Shown here in pieces: positions 48,601 to 59,330 of a stretch of 64,000 nt of DNA. The stretch is taken from NCBI GenBank assembly GCA_015143295.1, contig CM026571.1, forward strand, positions 8,312,501-8,376,500, written 5' to 3'. The notes below the pieces were generated by a model that was given only the letters and a program-made list of their open reading frames with translations, did no database searches and was not told the origin of the DNA. Every line of letters starts with the position of its first letter. Within the stretch, counting starts at the first letter, position 1. The DNA comes from Tetracentron sinense (Eukaryota; Streptophyta; Magnoliopsida; Trochodendrales; Trochodendraceae). The position numbers and the translations under genes are program-made.

Positions 48601-51600
48601 CCTTTCCAGAAGCTAACATCGGTGTCATTACCAACCTTGAATCTAAAGTTGGGCATAACCAACCTGCAACAGCCATAATTCCCTTCCAAAACCCTACCCC
48701 ATGCGACCCCTTGACCTCCCAAGGAGCCCAACACGAAAGCTCACCATATTTGGCCACTATAACAGCGCACCATAAACTCTTTCTTTCCTACCCGAATCTC
48801 CTGATCCATTTTCCTAACAAAACCTTATTCACCTGAGCAAGAGATTTCAGGTTGAGACACCCACACCTGGTGATATTTGGAGCCAATCCCTTGGTCATTC
48901 CAGAGGAAGTTCATCGGCACTTTCTCAAGAGTTGCGGCTGTCGACTAGGCATTGTGAGGACAGACATGAAATAGGTAGGGAAGCTATTAAGGGTACTTTT
49001 GATAAGAGTCAATTCCCCCTCTTTCAAAAGAAGAGAAGATTTCCATCTAGAAAGCCTATTAGCAAACCTTTCCAAAACCGGGGCCCAACCAAACTTAGAC
49101 TTGAAACCAACCCCAAGATGCATACCTAGATAAATAGAAGGAAGAGAACTCACTCTACACCCTAGACAGGCAGGCCACTAACTGCTCAATATCCGGGACC
49201 CCATCCATTGAAATAATCTCAGATTTAGCCAAATTGATACGCAAGCCAGAAATGGCTTCAAAATATCTGAGATTACCCAGATTCCTACACGACGCATCAC
49301 AGAAAATCAAGGTATCATCTGCGAACTGGAGATGAGATATGCGCAGATTGTCCTTGCCAATGGAAAAACCATCAAACAAAGGCTCATCGGATCTAGCAAG
49401 CATTTGACTCAAAGCTTCAGAGATTATGATAAAAGGAAGGGAGAAAGGGGATCCCCTTGTCTCAAACCCCTAGAGCTATAGAAGAATCCCGTCGTGATGT
49501 CATTGAGAAGGATTCAGAAACACGTGATATGCATGCCTTCATCCAAAGGCGCCATCTAACCCCAAAGCCCATTCTTCTCATATCATCGTCCAAAAAATCC
49601 CAGTTAACATAGTCCAAAAACTCGACCCAGACATTGAACCAGCATGGGGCCAGTCCAATCCAATCTGGTGGATCGAACTCCTTCACCCACAAATCTAGCA
49701 TATCAAGACCACGGTGAGCAATCCATTGTTGCTTGCAAATTTTTTTTTGCAGAACTATCAAGATTATCAGTTGCAGGTCATTCCTTCCCCAATTCCACTC
49801 CCACCCTTTTTTTTACATATTGAGACCCCTAAGATAGTTCGACTGACTGAACCAACTGGGTCATCAATTGTTTGGCCTATTCCTAATTTCCTAGGTCAGA
49901 ATGTGAACCAACCCTCCCATATCTCCCAATTCTGCCATTTTGACCATCCTCTTGAATCTGGGCTTAATCACTATGTTTTGCACAACACGTAGTCATGTTA
50001 AGGCAATAAAATAGTAGGCCTTCCAAATTAAGCGGACAATGGTCAACAATCAAGCATCAATGGAAGCCGAGAAAACTAGGCATTGAGAAAACAAGTCATG
50101 GCATATAAATAAAATTGCCGAAACTGATACGAAATGGGCAATACGTATAGGTATTAGTAGCCTCCTGTACGATATTTATACTAATATGATACGGGCAGGG
50201 GTGGAACTAGGATTTTTTCCTTAGTACGGCTGTAGTATATATCAAGAAAATTAATGGGATTAGGGTATGGGGCCTTAGGGGTTCAAGGGCGTAGCCCCCG
50301 AGATTTTTTTTATTTTTGATTAATAAATCTATTGTGGTCATAAAATTTGTTAATGTTGCTTTCCAATAAAGGTCCATTAATAAGAAAAAAAAGGACCCTC
50401 CCTTTTGATTGAGCCATTATATAAATAAAATTAACTATATTTTTATAGAAAAATGCTTAACTTATCGGCGGTTTCCATTATGTAGCAAAATGGTCGGTCC
50501 ACAACCCACTTTTTAACACTCCCAACTACGGTTAAGATTCACTTACCCATAGGGTTAGGCAATCCAACCTTGGTTTTAAAAAAAAAAATCTTAACTTTAA
50601 TTTAGTTAAGCTTAACTAGAGTTAAAGGGGTGTTAAAAGGGACACGAGTACACTGTGGTATGCTAAATAATGTACCGAGGGGTACGCTAATCACTGCTTA
50701 TTTTTATATTATGGAGATTGCACTCATTAAATGTGGTTAAGATTCACTCACCCCTAGGTTTATACATCAACCCTTGGTTTTTAGAAAATAATTTAACTCT
50801 TGAGTTAATAAAGTTTAACTAGGGTTAAAAAGGACACAAGGACACTTAAAGAATCAATCCTTTATATTATATTATATATATATATAGATTACAATTTTAT
50901 TTTTTTTTTATTTTTTTTTTTGGGGGGGGGGGGGGGGGGGCATTATATACAAAGTTTTGATATTATGTATTTTTATTAAAAAATATACATACTAGTTAAG
51001 AAGTTTACAAAAAAATTGAGGGGGGGGGGGGGGGGGGGGGGGGGGGGCGGGCTCCACCCCTAGAAACGGCCGATGCATATCGTTTATTAGTTATTTATGT
51101 TTTTAATTTATTGTGTAATTGTGATTGTGTTTGCTACTTTGTCTTTGAGTTGCTTTGACCGGTAAATTTGGTTCCTTTAACTTATTTGATTTTTTCAATT
51201 TTCATTTGATTTTTTTAAAAACAAAAATATTATATGCAGCGTCTGAAACCGATACATCCCCCAAAATCATATTTTTAATCCTTGGGCCGTGGATCTTCAA
51301 GCTCCGAGGGAGAATAAAGCAGTCAACTTAAACAGACTAACTTTTTGTCTAAGTAACAAATTGAGAAGCCGCCATATGAATAGGAAGCATTTCCAAGATC
51401 TACAACAGCTACCTAACTTTTTTATAATATTCAATCCTTAAGGGTCCAAAAGTGTTAGAAATCTTACTGTAAATGTTTGGAGGTATAGGTTTTTTCCGTA
51501 CAAATAGATGTTATGATTAATGAGAAAGCTATAAAGAGATCCTTAAATTATTGAATGAAAAATCGCCTTTAAGACTTCAATCCGTTTGAGAGCTTTTAGG

Positions 51601-54600
51601 TGTCTGGGAAATCCTATTCGGAGGTTTTCACGTGGTTTCCCTCTAAGACACCTAGGTTGTTGCGATGATCAAAGTTCTCCATCAATTATTTTTCCCTCCA
51701 CCCCATTGCCGTATGGCAAGGAAATTTTTACCCATGCATCACATATCCCGAAAGGCTCAATGGATCATATTGGCATTCTAGAGAATGTTTTGTTTAAACA
51801 ATTTTCTGTCTCAATTTCATAAAGCGAAAGTATATTCATATTTCTGCCCAACCCTGATGAATTCTAAGAATGAGTTCTATGACACTGCTTATGCTTATGC
51901 CAGATTATACAACAACCTTGTTTTTTTTTTAATGTCAGCTTATACAACTGCCTTGTTTTTTTTTTTAATGCCAGCTTATACAAGTTATACAACAACCTTG
52001 TTTAACTGTGGTGAAACAGATGCATGAATTTTGTAGGGTGCTACCATACCCAACTTGCAACCAAGGCAAGTTGGTGCATGAGAAATATGAATGATTAAGT
52101 TTTTGCATGAGAAATTAACTATACGTAGATTTCACCAGGCAGAAATTAGGATGAATGGTCAATAGATCTGTACAAAGGCCAGATTCTCGATGTTTCACGT
52201 AACGCAGTGTAAGCCTTGAATTGAAATCTACCAAATGTATTATACTGATGCCTAGAGCGCATAACATGAGAACCTGAGTACCAATAAAGAAGCCACACAT
52301 AACAGAAGTCTGATATGAGTATGACAGAGTCATCTCTAAAAAGAAGACATAACATTTCCTCATCTTGGGACAAAAACAACACTAACATGATGCTGGAAAG
52401 ATAAAAGTGTATTCAAGAACCAAAAAAGTATTATAGACATACTTGGCAAAGTTTGGTAGCTTCTTACGTGAACATGCTCCATAAAGGGACAAAACGACCA
52501 TCAAATTTTCAATGGGGGATGTGGAAAAACCCACACATGTGACTATTGTCAGGGGATTCCACATATATATAAGAGCAGCAATATCTCCGGTAGAGAGACT
52601 CTCTGAAAATAACATGAAAAGAGCAATTCATCAGCTAATGAGAAAGTATGAATTAGCGGTTAGCATTGAATTTAATTGGATAAAGGAAGGATATTGAAGG
52701 CTCTAGAGAAGAAGTTCTTCATCAGACTGAATTATTGAAGGAAAGAAAAAACAAACATAACATAGTAGCAGAAAGCGAAAAAGCATTGAGCAAATAATCA
52801 AAAACTTCAAAAGTTGTTCCAACTTCAAAAACAAACAGCAGAATTTAGTAGCAAAAAGCATTAAGGTTGCGTTTGCATAGACTTTCAGGCGACTTCTAGC
52901 GACTTCCGGCCTTTCAAAAGTCTGAAGTTCGTAAAAATGACATTTCGCTTTCTAAACGTTGAATGACTTCCCGCCAAAGTTTAATGTCGTTAGAAAGTCA
53001 GGAATTCACTTCCAGCGAAAGCTAATCTTTGTTGCTTTTGCAGGAAATCGGATTTACGACTTTTGCGGGAAGTCGACGGAACCCTCTCTATTTACGACAT
53101 ATAAAAGAGGTATTTTTATCATTTCTCATTTCTCACAACCAAAGTGCCCAACTGGAGCTCCTTCCTTGCTCACCATTGCTACCATCGTCAATTACGGCTC
53201 CCGACAGCATTAATAGCACTACTTACAGTTACACCAAGGCCAGACGCCACCATACCATACTCAAGGATCTTTCATTTATGATTGCATTGATATCGACTAG
53301 GCAAACTGAGACCAGTGGGAACCCATACACCAGTTAAAATGTCTACAAACTCCACCACTACTAAAAGAGATTGCCTCAAAGCTAGGCAATCACAGCCAAA
53401 TATGCAATACCAAAAATTATTATTCACCGTCCAATGCTTCCACAACATGCCTTAAAATAGACTGCCATCTTGCAATACATGCATCCCATGTCTACCTTCT
53501 ACTTCTGAAACACTAATATTGAAAGGGTATTCCTACTCAGATTCCAGAAACCTGTCTAAAACCCTCCCAGTGCATCATTATTACAGAAGGCAGCAATAAC
53601 CTATAACTTAGCCAAAAACACAGCATGTTACTTGCTGAAGATAAACTTCAAGAAACAGAAGTGACCTATGTAAAGACACAGTAAATATGCCATTATATAA
53701 CAAAGATACAAGGTGTCAGCCATGGTCAGAATGATAAGAATAGCCTCCAGGGTCAAACACAGATACGAGGTATCAGATATGGTGACCTTGGAAAAACCGG
53801 CATAACAGCACACCATCCACTTATACTATAATGTATAATTATATATTCTTGTATTAAAATTAGTTCCTAAAAGTATAATATGAGAAAATTATATGAAGTG
53901 TCCTAGTTACATAGCTTTAGTGCAAAGATCTTGCTCTATATAAGTAAAAACTTACCTGAAGTTTCTAAAAGTCTAACAAGGTTTAGTGCTTTCAAACTCT
54001 GACTGTATCTCATTTGAAGAATCCGGCCAGTTGCACGGATAAGCATTGCAGTGACAAAATCTGCAACCACGAACAGCAAACTGTATACAAAATGTGTTGA
54101 TATTACTGTGTAACTAAATATGTGTTGACAAATGGAAATCAAAAAAAATAACTCACATGGAAATGGAAATATATGCACAAACTTTCCAATAAAAAAACAA
54201 ATTCCAAACTAAACCTCTCATTTTTTTACGTGGAAGTAAAACTATAAATAGTAATAATAAGAGAAATTTGATCACTCTCTAAGAGAGTAAAGTTCAAATG
54301 AACACCAGAACAATGTCAAAAAAAAAAAAAAAAAACAAAACAAAAGAAAGAAACAAACTTTGGGTTTTAAGAGGTAGCCCCGCATGCTCTTCCATCTCTA
54401 ATCTTTATTCAACAAGAGTACGGTTGCAATTGGTTGCTCTTTTTATCATACTGCTTTTGAGTTTATTTGCTTGTAAACTCTTTTTGAATGTATGGTTTTG
54501 CTCTTGTATTCTTTTCCTCTCTTTTCATTAATATATACTGCTGGATTACCGATTAAAAAAAAAGAGTACAGTTGCAATTGGCAGTAACACGTGTGGAATT

Positions 54601-55818
54601 GTTGTGGATCTACAAGGGGTCTTAAAAATAAAAATCAACAGAAAGTTACTTTAGAGCTTTGCATTGTTCAAATCTTATCTTTTCTTATCATTTTTTCCCT
54701 TAATCTAAGTATTAAAGTATTGAACATAAAGGGGAAATTATGGTGAACACGTTGGGATAATCCAAAGAGGTTCTCCTTTTCAATCACTAAATTATATCGA
54801 AGAAAAATGTATCATTGTGTTGGAGTTTACTGCTCAGTGAACTCTTCCGTTTGTACACTGCTGTAACTTCTTTTCTATATATCCAATATGCTTGACTACC
54901 GATAAAAAAAAAAAGCATGACGAGACACTGCAGGGCATAAAGTCTTCTCTAATAACCATGTGGTCTTGTTGCCATACAACGCATACTAACTATTTCACAA
55001 ATGGTGACCCATTAGCAGAAAACACATGTGAACAACCCCAGATGGAAAGTTTGGGTCGACTTTGAAAAGGTTACAAACATACCAAAAAAGAGAAGGAAAA
55101 CGAGAAAAATCTGCATTTTCCACTACAGTCACAGCTATCAATATAGAATTTATAGAACAATAAAAGCAACATGAAAAATAAATGATTAAATAAATTTGTT
55201 ACCTGCATATAAGATGATTCGGTTGCCCTTCAATTCTGCATCAGGCAACAAAAAATTTTGAATTAACCACATACAGAACAGTAACAAACTAAACAAACAA
55301 AACTTTCAATGCAATAGAACTCAAAATATACCTTTTAACTGTCAGTGGCCCGAGAATGGACAGTAACAAAGGAGAACCATGGTACATAGATCCTGTATAA
55401 GACAATCCAATCACTCCATTTGATCCAAAAATACATAATTCAATACCAATAATTTGAACCCAAAAAAAAAAACACTGTATCTCAATATGCCATTAAAATC
55501 TCAGAAACGGACCTGTGTAAGGCGACATTGATAACTGCTTTAACCAGTAACCTTCGGCCACTACAAAAGAATGAAATCAAGATACTCCAATTAAAATTCA
55601 ACCATGGAAAGACGCGTTCGAGCTTAAGAACCCTAATCTGGAAATGTTAGTGCAGATGTCGAAGAAATTGAGAGATTACAGCGACGGAGACTGGTGAGAG
55701 GTGTGGCAACTTCTGGGCGAGAACCCAAGTTGAGATTTTTGGGGAAATATATAAGAAGGAGCCTGAAGAACAGAGATGTGGTCACCCAAGTCCAAAACCA
55801 GAGCTTTTTTTCCTCCAT
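41118..55818 (-). CDS. PIGU: GPI transamidase subunit PIG-U, complete, 14 exons
   Basis: Multi-pass ER membrane subunit of the complex that transfers GPI anchors to proteins; yeast Cdc91/Gab1 relative. Minus-strand exons: 55818-55680, 55560-55513, 55392-55332, 55235-55203, 54080-53956, 52602-52468, 46732-46656, 46508-46246, 44124-44068, 43977-43809, 43348-43291, 43209-43124, 43031-42975 and 41198-41118. All borders are GT-AG and the phases agree, giving 462 residues. Hallmarks: [102 protein letters not shown] and [20 protein letters not shown]. Most of the protein is hydrophobic helices. The length equals family norms and no damage is seen. Intron 6 is 5.7 kb and holds a LINE, MITE-like pieces and tandem repeats; intron 4 holds two LINE tails. 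Confidence 0.95.
42191..42314. repeat. 28-bp direct repeat around a CA/CG-rich alternating tract, PIGU intron 13
   Basis: ACAAAAGCTT(T/C)TATACAACT followed by CTTAATGC occurs at 42191-42218 and 42287-42314. Between the copies lies an alternating purine-pyrimidine run of GCGCGCGCACACACATACAC type (about 42256-42288), which can adopt unusual DNA forms. Confidence 0.7.
43101..43120. repeat. (GA)10 microsatellite beside the exon 12 donor of PIGU
   Basis: On the gene's strand the intron begins GTATCTCTCTCTCTC directly after exon 12, so the repeat forms the first bases of the intron beyond the donor. Confidence 0.8.
44364..44380. repeat. (TA)n microsatellite in PIGU intron 8
   Basis: A short run of alternating A and T. 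Confidence 0.7.
45639..45674. repeat. (AT)18 microsatellite in PIGU intron 8
   Basis: Thirty-six bases of uninterrupted AT alternation. Likely variable in length between individuals. Confidence 0.9.
47057..47407. mobile_element. MITE-like insertion in PIGU intron 6
   Basis: GGGTGTGTTTGGTTTACAGG on the left and, reverse complemented, AGGTGTGTTCGGCCAGAG on the right are inverted ends. Between them are TTTCTC/GAGAAA-rich inner stretches. A second, similar TCCGTTAGTTTCACAAG end lies just outside at about 46925. The target duplication is unclear. Confidence 0.4.
47673..49761 (-). pseudogene. Truncated LINE (L1-type) inside PIGU intron 6
   Basis: Read on the minus strand, the order is: reverse transcriptase part ([20 protein letters not shown], 49761-49462), the catalytic block [13 protein letters not shown] (within 49412-49155), the thumb-like [18 protein letters not shown] and [18 protein letters not shown] (49153-48911), [16 protein letters not shown]-like sequence (48734-48453), and the zf-RVT remnant [19 protein letters not shown]. 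It ends GATTACCGATA plus an A-run (T-run at 47673-47681 on the plus strand). Several stops and frame changes break it. It has the same orientation as the host gene. Confidence 0.85.
50922..50940 (+). repeat. Poly-G tract (19 G)
   Basis: Nineteen uninterrupted G bases follow a long T-run. It could form G-quadruplex DNA, or the length may be a sequencing or assembly artefact. Confidence 0.8.
51020..51047 (+). repeat. Poly-G tract (28 G)
   Basis: Twenty-eight uninterrupted G bases end at the right inverted repeat of the hAT-like element. Rare in plant DNA; the exact length is uncertain. Confidence 0.8.
51900..52005. repeat. Tandem repeat of about 45 bp, PIGU intron 6
   Basis: Units of TTATACAACAACCTTG, a T-run and AATGTCAGC are repeated about two and a half times with small changes. 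Confidence 0.7.
54434..54561 (+). mobile_element. 128-bp LINE 3' tail with 20-bp target duplication
   Basis: AAGAGTACGGTTGCAATTGG (54414-54433) and AAGAGTACAGTTGCAATTGG (54562-54581) flank the body, which ends GATTACCGATTAAAAAAA. It is an extremely 5'-truncated LINE insertion in intron 4 of PIGU, on the strand opposite to the gene. Confidence 0.8.
54790..54914 (+). mobile_element. Short LINE 3' tail
   Basis: It ends GACTACCGAT followed by A11 (54904-54914), the same 3' signature as the other LINE copies in the window. The left border and target duplication are not resolved. Confidence 0.5.
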
Positions 55819-56208
55819 TTTTTGTATCGTCTCAGACCAGAGACAGTTGGGGTTGGGATTATGGAGTGAAGTTGAAATTAAAGAATTGCTCTTTAGTTCT
55901 GATTAACAACTTAAACCATGTCAAGGTTAAATATTTTTTAATATATGGTTGTTTTTTATTAGAGAGGTAATCTAAACGCACATAGATGGTTTAACCCCAA
56001 CAGTTAACATTTAAGGGGCATAAATTCTTTGCCCTCAACTAAAAATCAACAAATGTTAAAGTAAGGATAAGTAGTTCATCAAAAACAAAAAAAAGGTAAG
56101 GATAAGTATTGGTTTTTTGGTATGAGTGTCTCAAGTGAGGAGATCTCTAAACTTTTGAAAATAAAATATATTTTTTTATATTATGTTATTTAATTATTTA
56201 ATAAGACA
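55819..56208. other. Promoter side of PIGU
   Basis: No strong TATA box was found close to the start codon. AT-rich sequence continues to the Helitron at 56209. Confidence 0.4.
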
Positions 56209-56478
56209 TCTTTACTATTATAATGGGAGAGGCAGCCTGAATTTTCCAAAATTCCTAAATTACCCTTATATAAAATAAAACTTTAATTTAATATTTTACT
56301 TTAATTCCCAAACTACCCGCATTTATATATTTAAAAAATAGAATCACAGTCAATCGCGATTGAACTCGGGGAGAGTTCAATCGCACCCACGGGTTAACAC
56401 GTGTCCCTTTTAACTCCTATTAACTGTGGTTAACTCCTTCCTCGCTCTCACGTGCATCGCACGTGCCACCCCCGCTAG
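56209..56478 (+). mobile_element. Small non-autonomous Helitron, copy B
   Basis: Starts TCTTTACTATTATAATGGGA after A and ends GCTAG before T, the A/T insertion context of Helitrons. The 3' hairpin CACGTGC-ATC-GCACGTG is perfect, about 10 bases from the end. It carries GAACTCGGGGAGAGTTCAAT and ACACGTGTCCCTTTTAACTC, then TTAACTGTGGTTAAC. No coding capacity. Confidence 0.85.
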
Positions 56479-57631
56479 TAACTATAAGAGAAGGAGATAT
56501 TTGTTCCCATAAAGATGGAAAAACAATTATGGGATAACGTATGAACGAAATTATCCATGAATTTAGTCGTAAAAAAAATGTTATGTACCCATCCCTATCC
56601 CCTAAACTCAAAATATTTCCGTACCCATCTAATTAGTCTACACAAATTTATACACAATTACTAATATTTTCAACAACTATTGTGTGCCCCCACAATAAAA
56701 TCATGGATCCACCATCCGCGCACATATGAATTTAAACATCACTATGTATGAATTTAAACATCACTATGTCGGTTCAGTCACCTTTGGGCTCGAATTCAAG
56801 TCTACCCATCTAATGCGTAGCCCTTACATATATTTAAAATATTTTTAGAGTCTGGATCCTCTCGATTTCAATCGCACTCACAAAGTCCCTTTAACTCTAG
56901 TTAAGAAATTTCATCCTTTAAGGTTATTTTTCCCCCTAAAAATAAGGTTATATTGTTTAACTCTAATGGTTAGTAAATCTTAACCATAAATAATGAGTTA
57001 AAAGTAGGCTTGTCAATCCAACCTTCATGTGAGGCTACTCGTTTGGCGACCCTCAAAAGTCCATAAACTTGAGAGTTTTTCTTTTAATCCATAAAGCCTA
57101 TATGCCCAAGTGGTCCAAAAATACTAGGTTTGCTTACATGAGATCCAGGCTTGGGCAACACCCCTAAATTATGCCCGACTCAGCCCTTAATATATATATA
57201 ATATAGAGAAAGTAACATTCTAATGAGTCATGCTCATTGAAGCTTAGAATGAGTCTTTAAGAATGTGACACATGGTAAGTTGTTTTGGAATATAATCATT
57301 TGATGTCAAGACAGGTTGTCCGATAGACACGTGACAAAAAATTAGCTCGGTTAAATATTTATAGACCATTCGATCCAAGAAGGAAAAATCAACCATTTCT
57401 ATATCCTAGATAGGATGTAGTGAACTCTAAGGGGTTAATGCTGCAAACTAGGGTCTTGGACGGTCAAAACATGTCCGATCAGACTACTTTTTTTGACACA
57501 TGTCTCCAAAGAACCTAACTTAACATCCAATGATCAGATTCAAAAAAGTATGCCACATGCCATCTTTTTAGAGGGACTGCTCACTACAATCTTCAATGAG
57601 CATGATTCATTAGTATCATTCCCTATATGTA
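56479..57631. other. Intergenic, with a core-family fragment at about 56860-57010
   Basis: The fragment shows AAAGTCCCTTTAACTC, TAGTTAAGAAATTTCATCC, AAAAATAAGGTTATATTGTT and AGTAAATCTTAACCATAA, an eroded fold-back layout. No gene is seen elsewhere. Confidence 0.45.
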
Positions 57632-57904
57632 TCTTTACTATTATAATGCGAAAGACTTGCGTAGATGATTTTTTTGAAATTTCCAAATTACCTTATATAA
57701 AAACAAAATATTGATTTAATGTTTTACTTTAATTCCCAAACTAACCCTTACTCATCTATCTATTTAGAATCACAACCAATCACGATTGAACTCGGGGAGA
57801 GTTCAATCTCACCCATGGGTTAACATGTGTCCCTTTTAACTCCTATTAACTGTGGTTAACTCCTTCCCCTTGCTCTCACGTGCATCGCATGTGCCACCCG
57901 CTAG
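57632..57904 (+). mobile_element. Small non-autonomous Helitron, copy C
   Basis: Starts TCTTTACTATTATAATGCGA after A and ends CCCGCTAG before T. The 3' hairpin CACGTGC-ATC-GCATGTG has one change. The inside matches copy B along most of its length, including AATCACAACCAATCACGATT, GAACTCGGGGAGAGTTCAAT and the TTAACTGTGGTTAACTCC stretch. Confidence 0.85.
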
Positions 57905-59173
57905 TATATATATATCAAATTTGATATTAACGATTTTTCTTAGTACATAGTAGAAAAAAATTATATATAATCTCCATTGCTTATAAGAAAACATTTCATG
58001 CATAAAATACATCAAAAAATGTGAACAAAACTAAAATAGCATACAAATAAAATGTACGATAAGAGTTTTGAGAGATGGTACGTTTTCTATATAACAAAAG
58101 TTCAATCTAAAAAAATATTTTTTTAAACTCACATGATTAGGTCTGTAGATAAATTGTAAGTGATTAATTCTTACACCTGTTATAAGCAAAATAATGAATT
58201 ACATACCCAACATCGTGATCAAGATGAAAATTCCCCTTACTTTAGCAAAACGTACCCAAAATGGATTCTAAGAGATCCAAGCAACACATGTATAATTATA
58301 TATCTGAAGTTAATCATATATGCGTTCTTCATCTCAGACACCTTGGAGGCTATCCTATCTCATAATGGAAGCTCATCTCTTTTTTTCCTTTAGCATATCC
58401 ATACTTATATTTTTTTGATAACGGCTCCAAATTTTTCCAGAGGCTAAAAAGCCATACAAACAACATGTACTAAGAAAATGATTGGTTTATATAAATAAAA
58501 AACCAATCCATGACAAATTTTTTTTTCTTTTATCTTCTTTTGAAGCCTAGGCCAGTCTAGCCCAGCCAGACTTTAAGAATAGGGCTTGAGCTTAACCAAT
58601 TTAGGTCATGTGAGGGCTCGGGCCAAACCTTTACAACTGAGAGCTGAGACTGGACAACCTTTGCATGGCCCATTAATAAACCTAGTTAAAAAGGGACACG
58701 TGTTGACATGTGGGTGGATAGTTCAATATCATCCAACTCAATATTATGAGGCAGAGCAATAGTTTCCTCCTCAGGCTACTCGCTCTTACAAAGCCCATTA
58801 ACTGCTTTGAACTCTGGTTGAGAAGTTTTAACCCATGCTGTTATATTTTTTTTTAAATAAAAAACATAGGTTAGATACTTGAACTTTAAGAGTTAGTAAA
58901 TTTTAACCTTAGTTAAAAATGGGACACATGGTGAAAAACAGAGGGCCCGAGACACCTCTCATCGCTCCACCAGCAAGGAGGTGATTATTTGGCTTTGGAG
59001 GTGCTGATCTTGGGCTGAAAGTAAGGACATTGGGCTGAAAGTAAGAAATGCATGAGAGTACGGCTAAGCACGGTTCTAAGCTGCCTTAGACTGCAAGTCA
59101 CCAGTGCTAAAATATTCAGCTTGGAGAAAGGCCCAGCTATACAAACAGGTCTCCCTTTCACCACAAATACCAA
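57905..59173. other. Intergenic, with a core-family fragment at about 58685-58935
   Basis: The fragment reads AAAAGGGACACGTGTTGACA, TGTGGGTGGATAGTTCAATA, and later TTTTAACCTTAGTTAAAAAT and GGGACACATGGTG, so both arms are partly kept. The remaining sequence shows no gene. Confidence 0.45.
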
Positions 59174-59192
59174 TCTCTCTCTCTCTCTCTCT
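59174..59192. repeat. (TC)n microsatellite in the leader of the UBA-UBX gene
   Basis: A pure TC run about 55 bases upstream of the start codon. Confidence 0.8.
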
Positions 59193-59246
59193 TGAATATA
59201 GAACAGTATAGTAGAGAGACCCAATCAAGAACCGAACTCGACTGCC

Positions 59247-59330
59247 ATGGCGAGACCCAATCAAGACGCAATCGAGACTTTCATGAGCATCACCGGGGCC
59301 TCCGAGCCAGGCGCCTTGCAGAAACTCCAG
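59247..59330 (+). CDS. PUX8/PUX9-like UBA-UBX protein, first exon only (partial)
   Basis: Exon 1 encodes 28 residues starting MARPNQDAIETFMSITGASE and ending GALQKLQ, then a phase 0 donor GTACTT. This is the first helix of the UBA domain as found in plant PUX8/PUX9-type CDC48 adaptors, which link ubiquitinated cargo to the CDC48 segregase through a C-terminal UBX domain. No following exon was found in the remaining 4.7 kb, so it should lie to the right of the window. The leader contains GAGACCCAATCAAGA, a repeat of the bases at codons 2-7, so the start region has a local duplication. Identity rests on one short exon. Confidence 0.7.

Larger units (their letters stand above)
50196..51062. mobile_element. 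hAT-like non-autonomous element with nested repeats and two poly-G tracts
   Basis: The left end CAGGGGTGGAACTAGG and the reverse-complemented right end TAGGGGTGGAGCCCGCC are inverted. The flanks GATACGGG and GAAACGGC could be an eroded 8-bp duplication. Inside are two core-family pieces (about 50500-50650 and 50720-50850) and G-runs at 50922-50940 and 51020-51047. It lies in PIGU intron 6. Confidence 0.55.
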
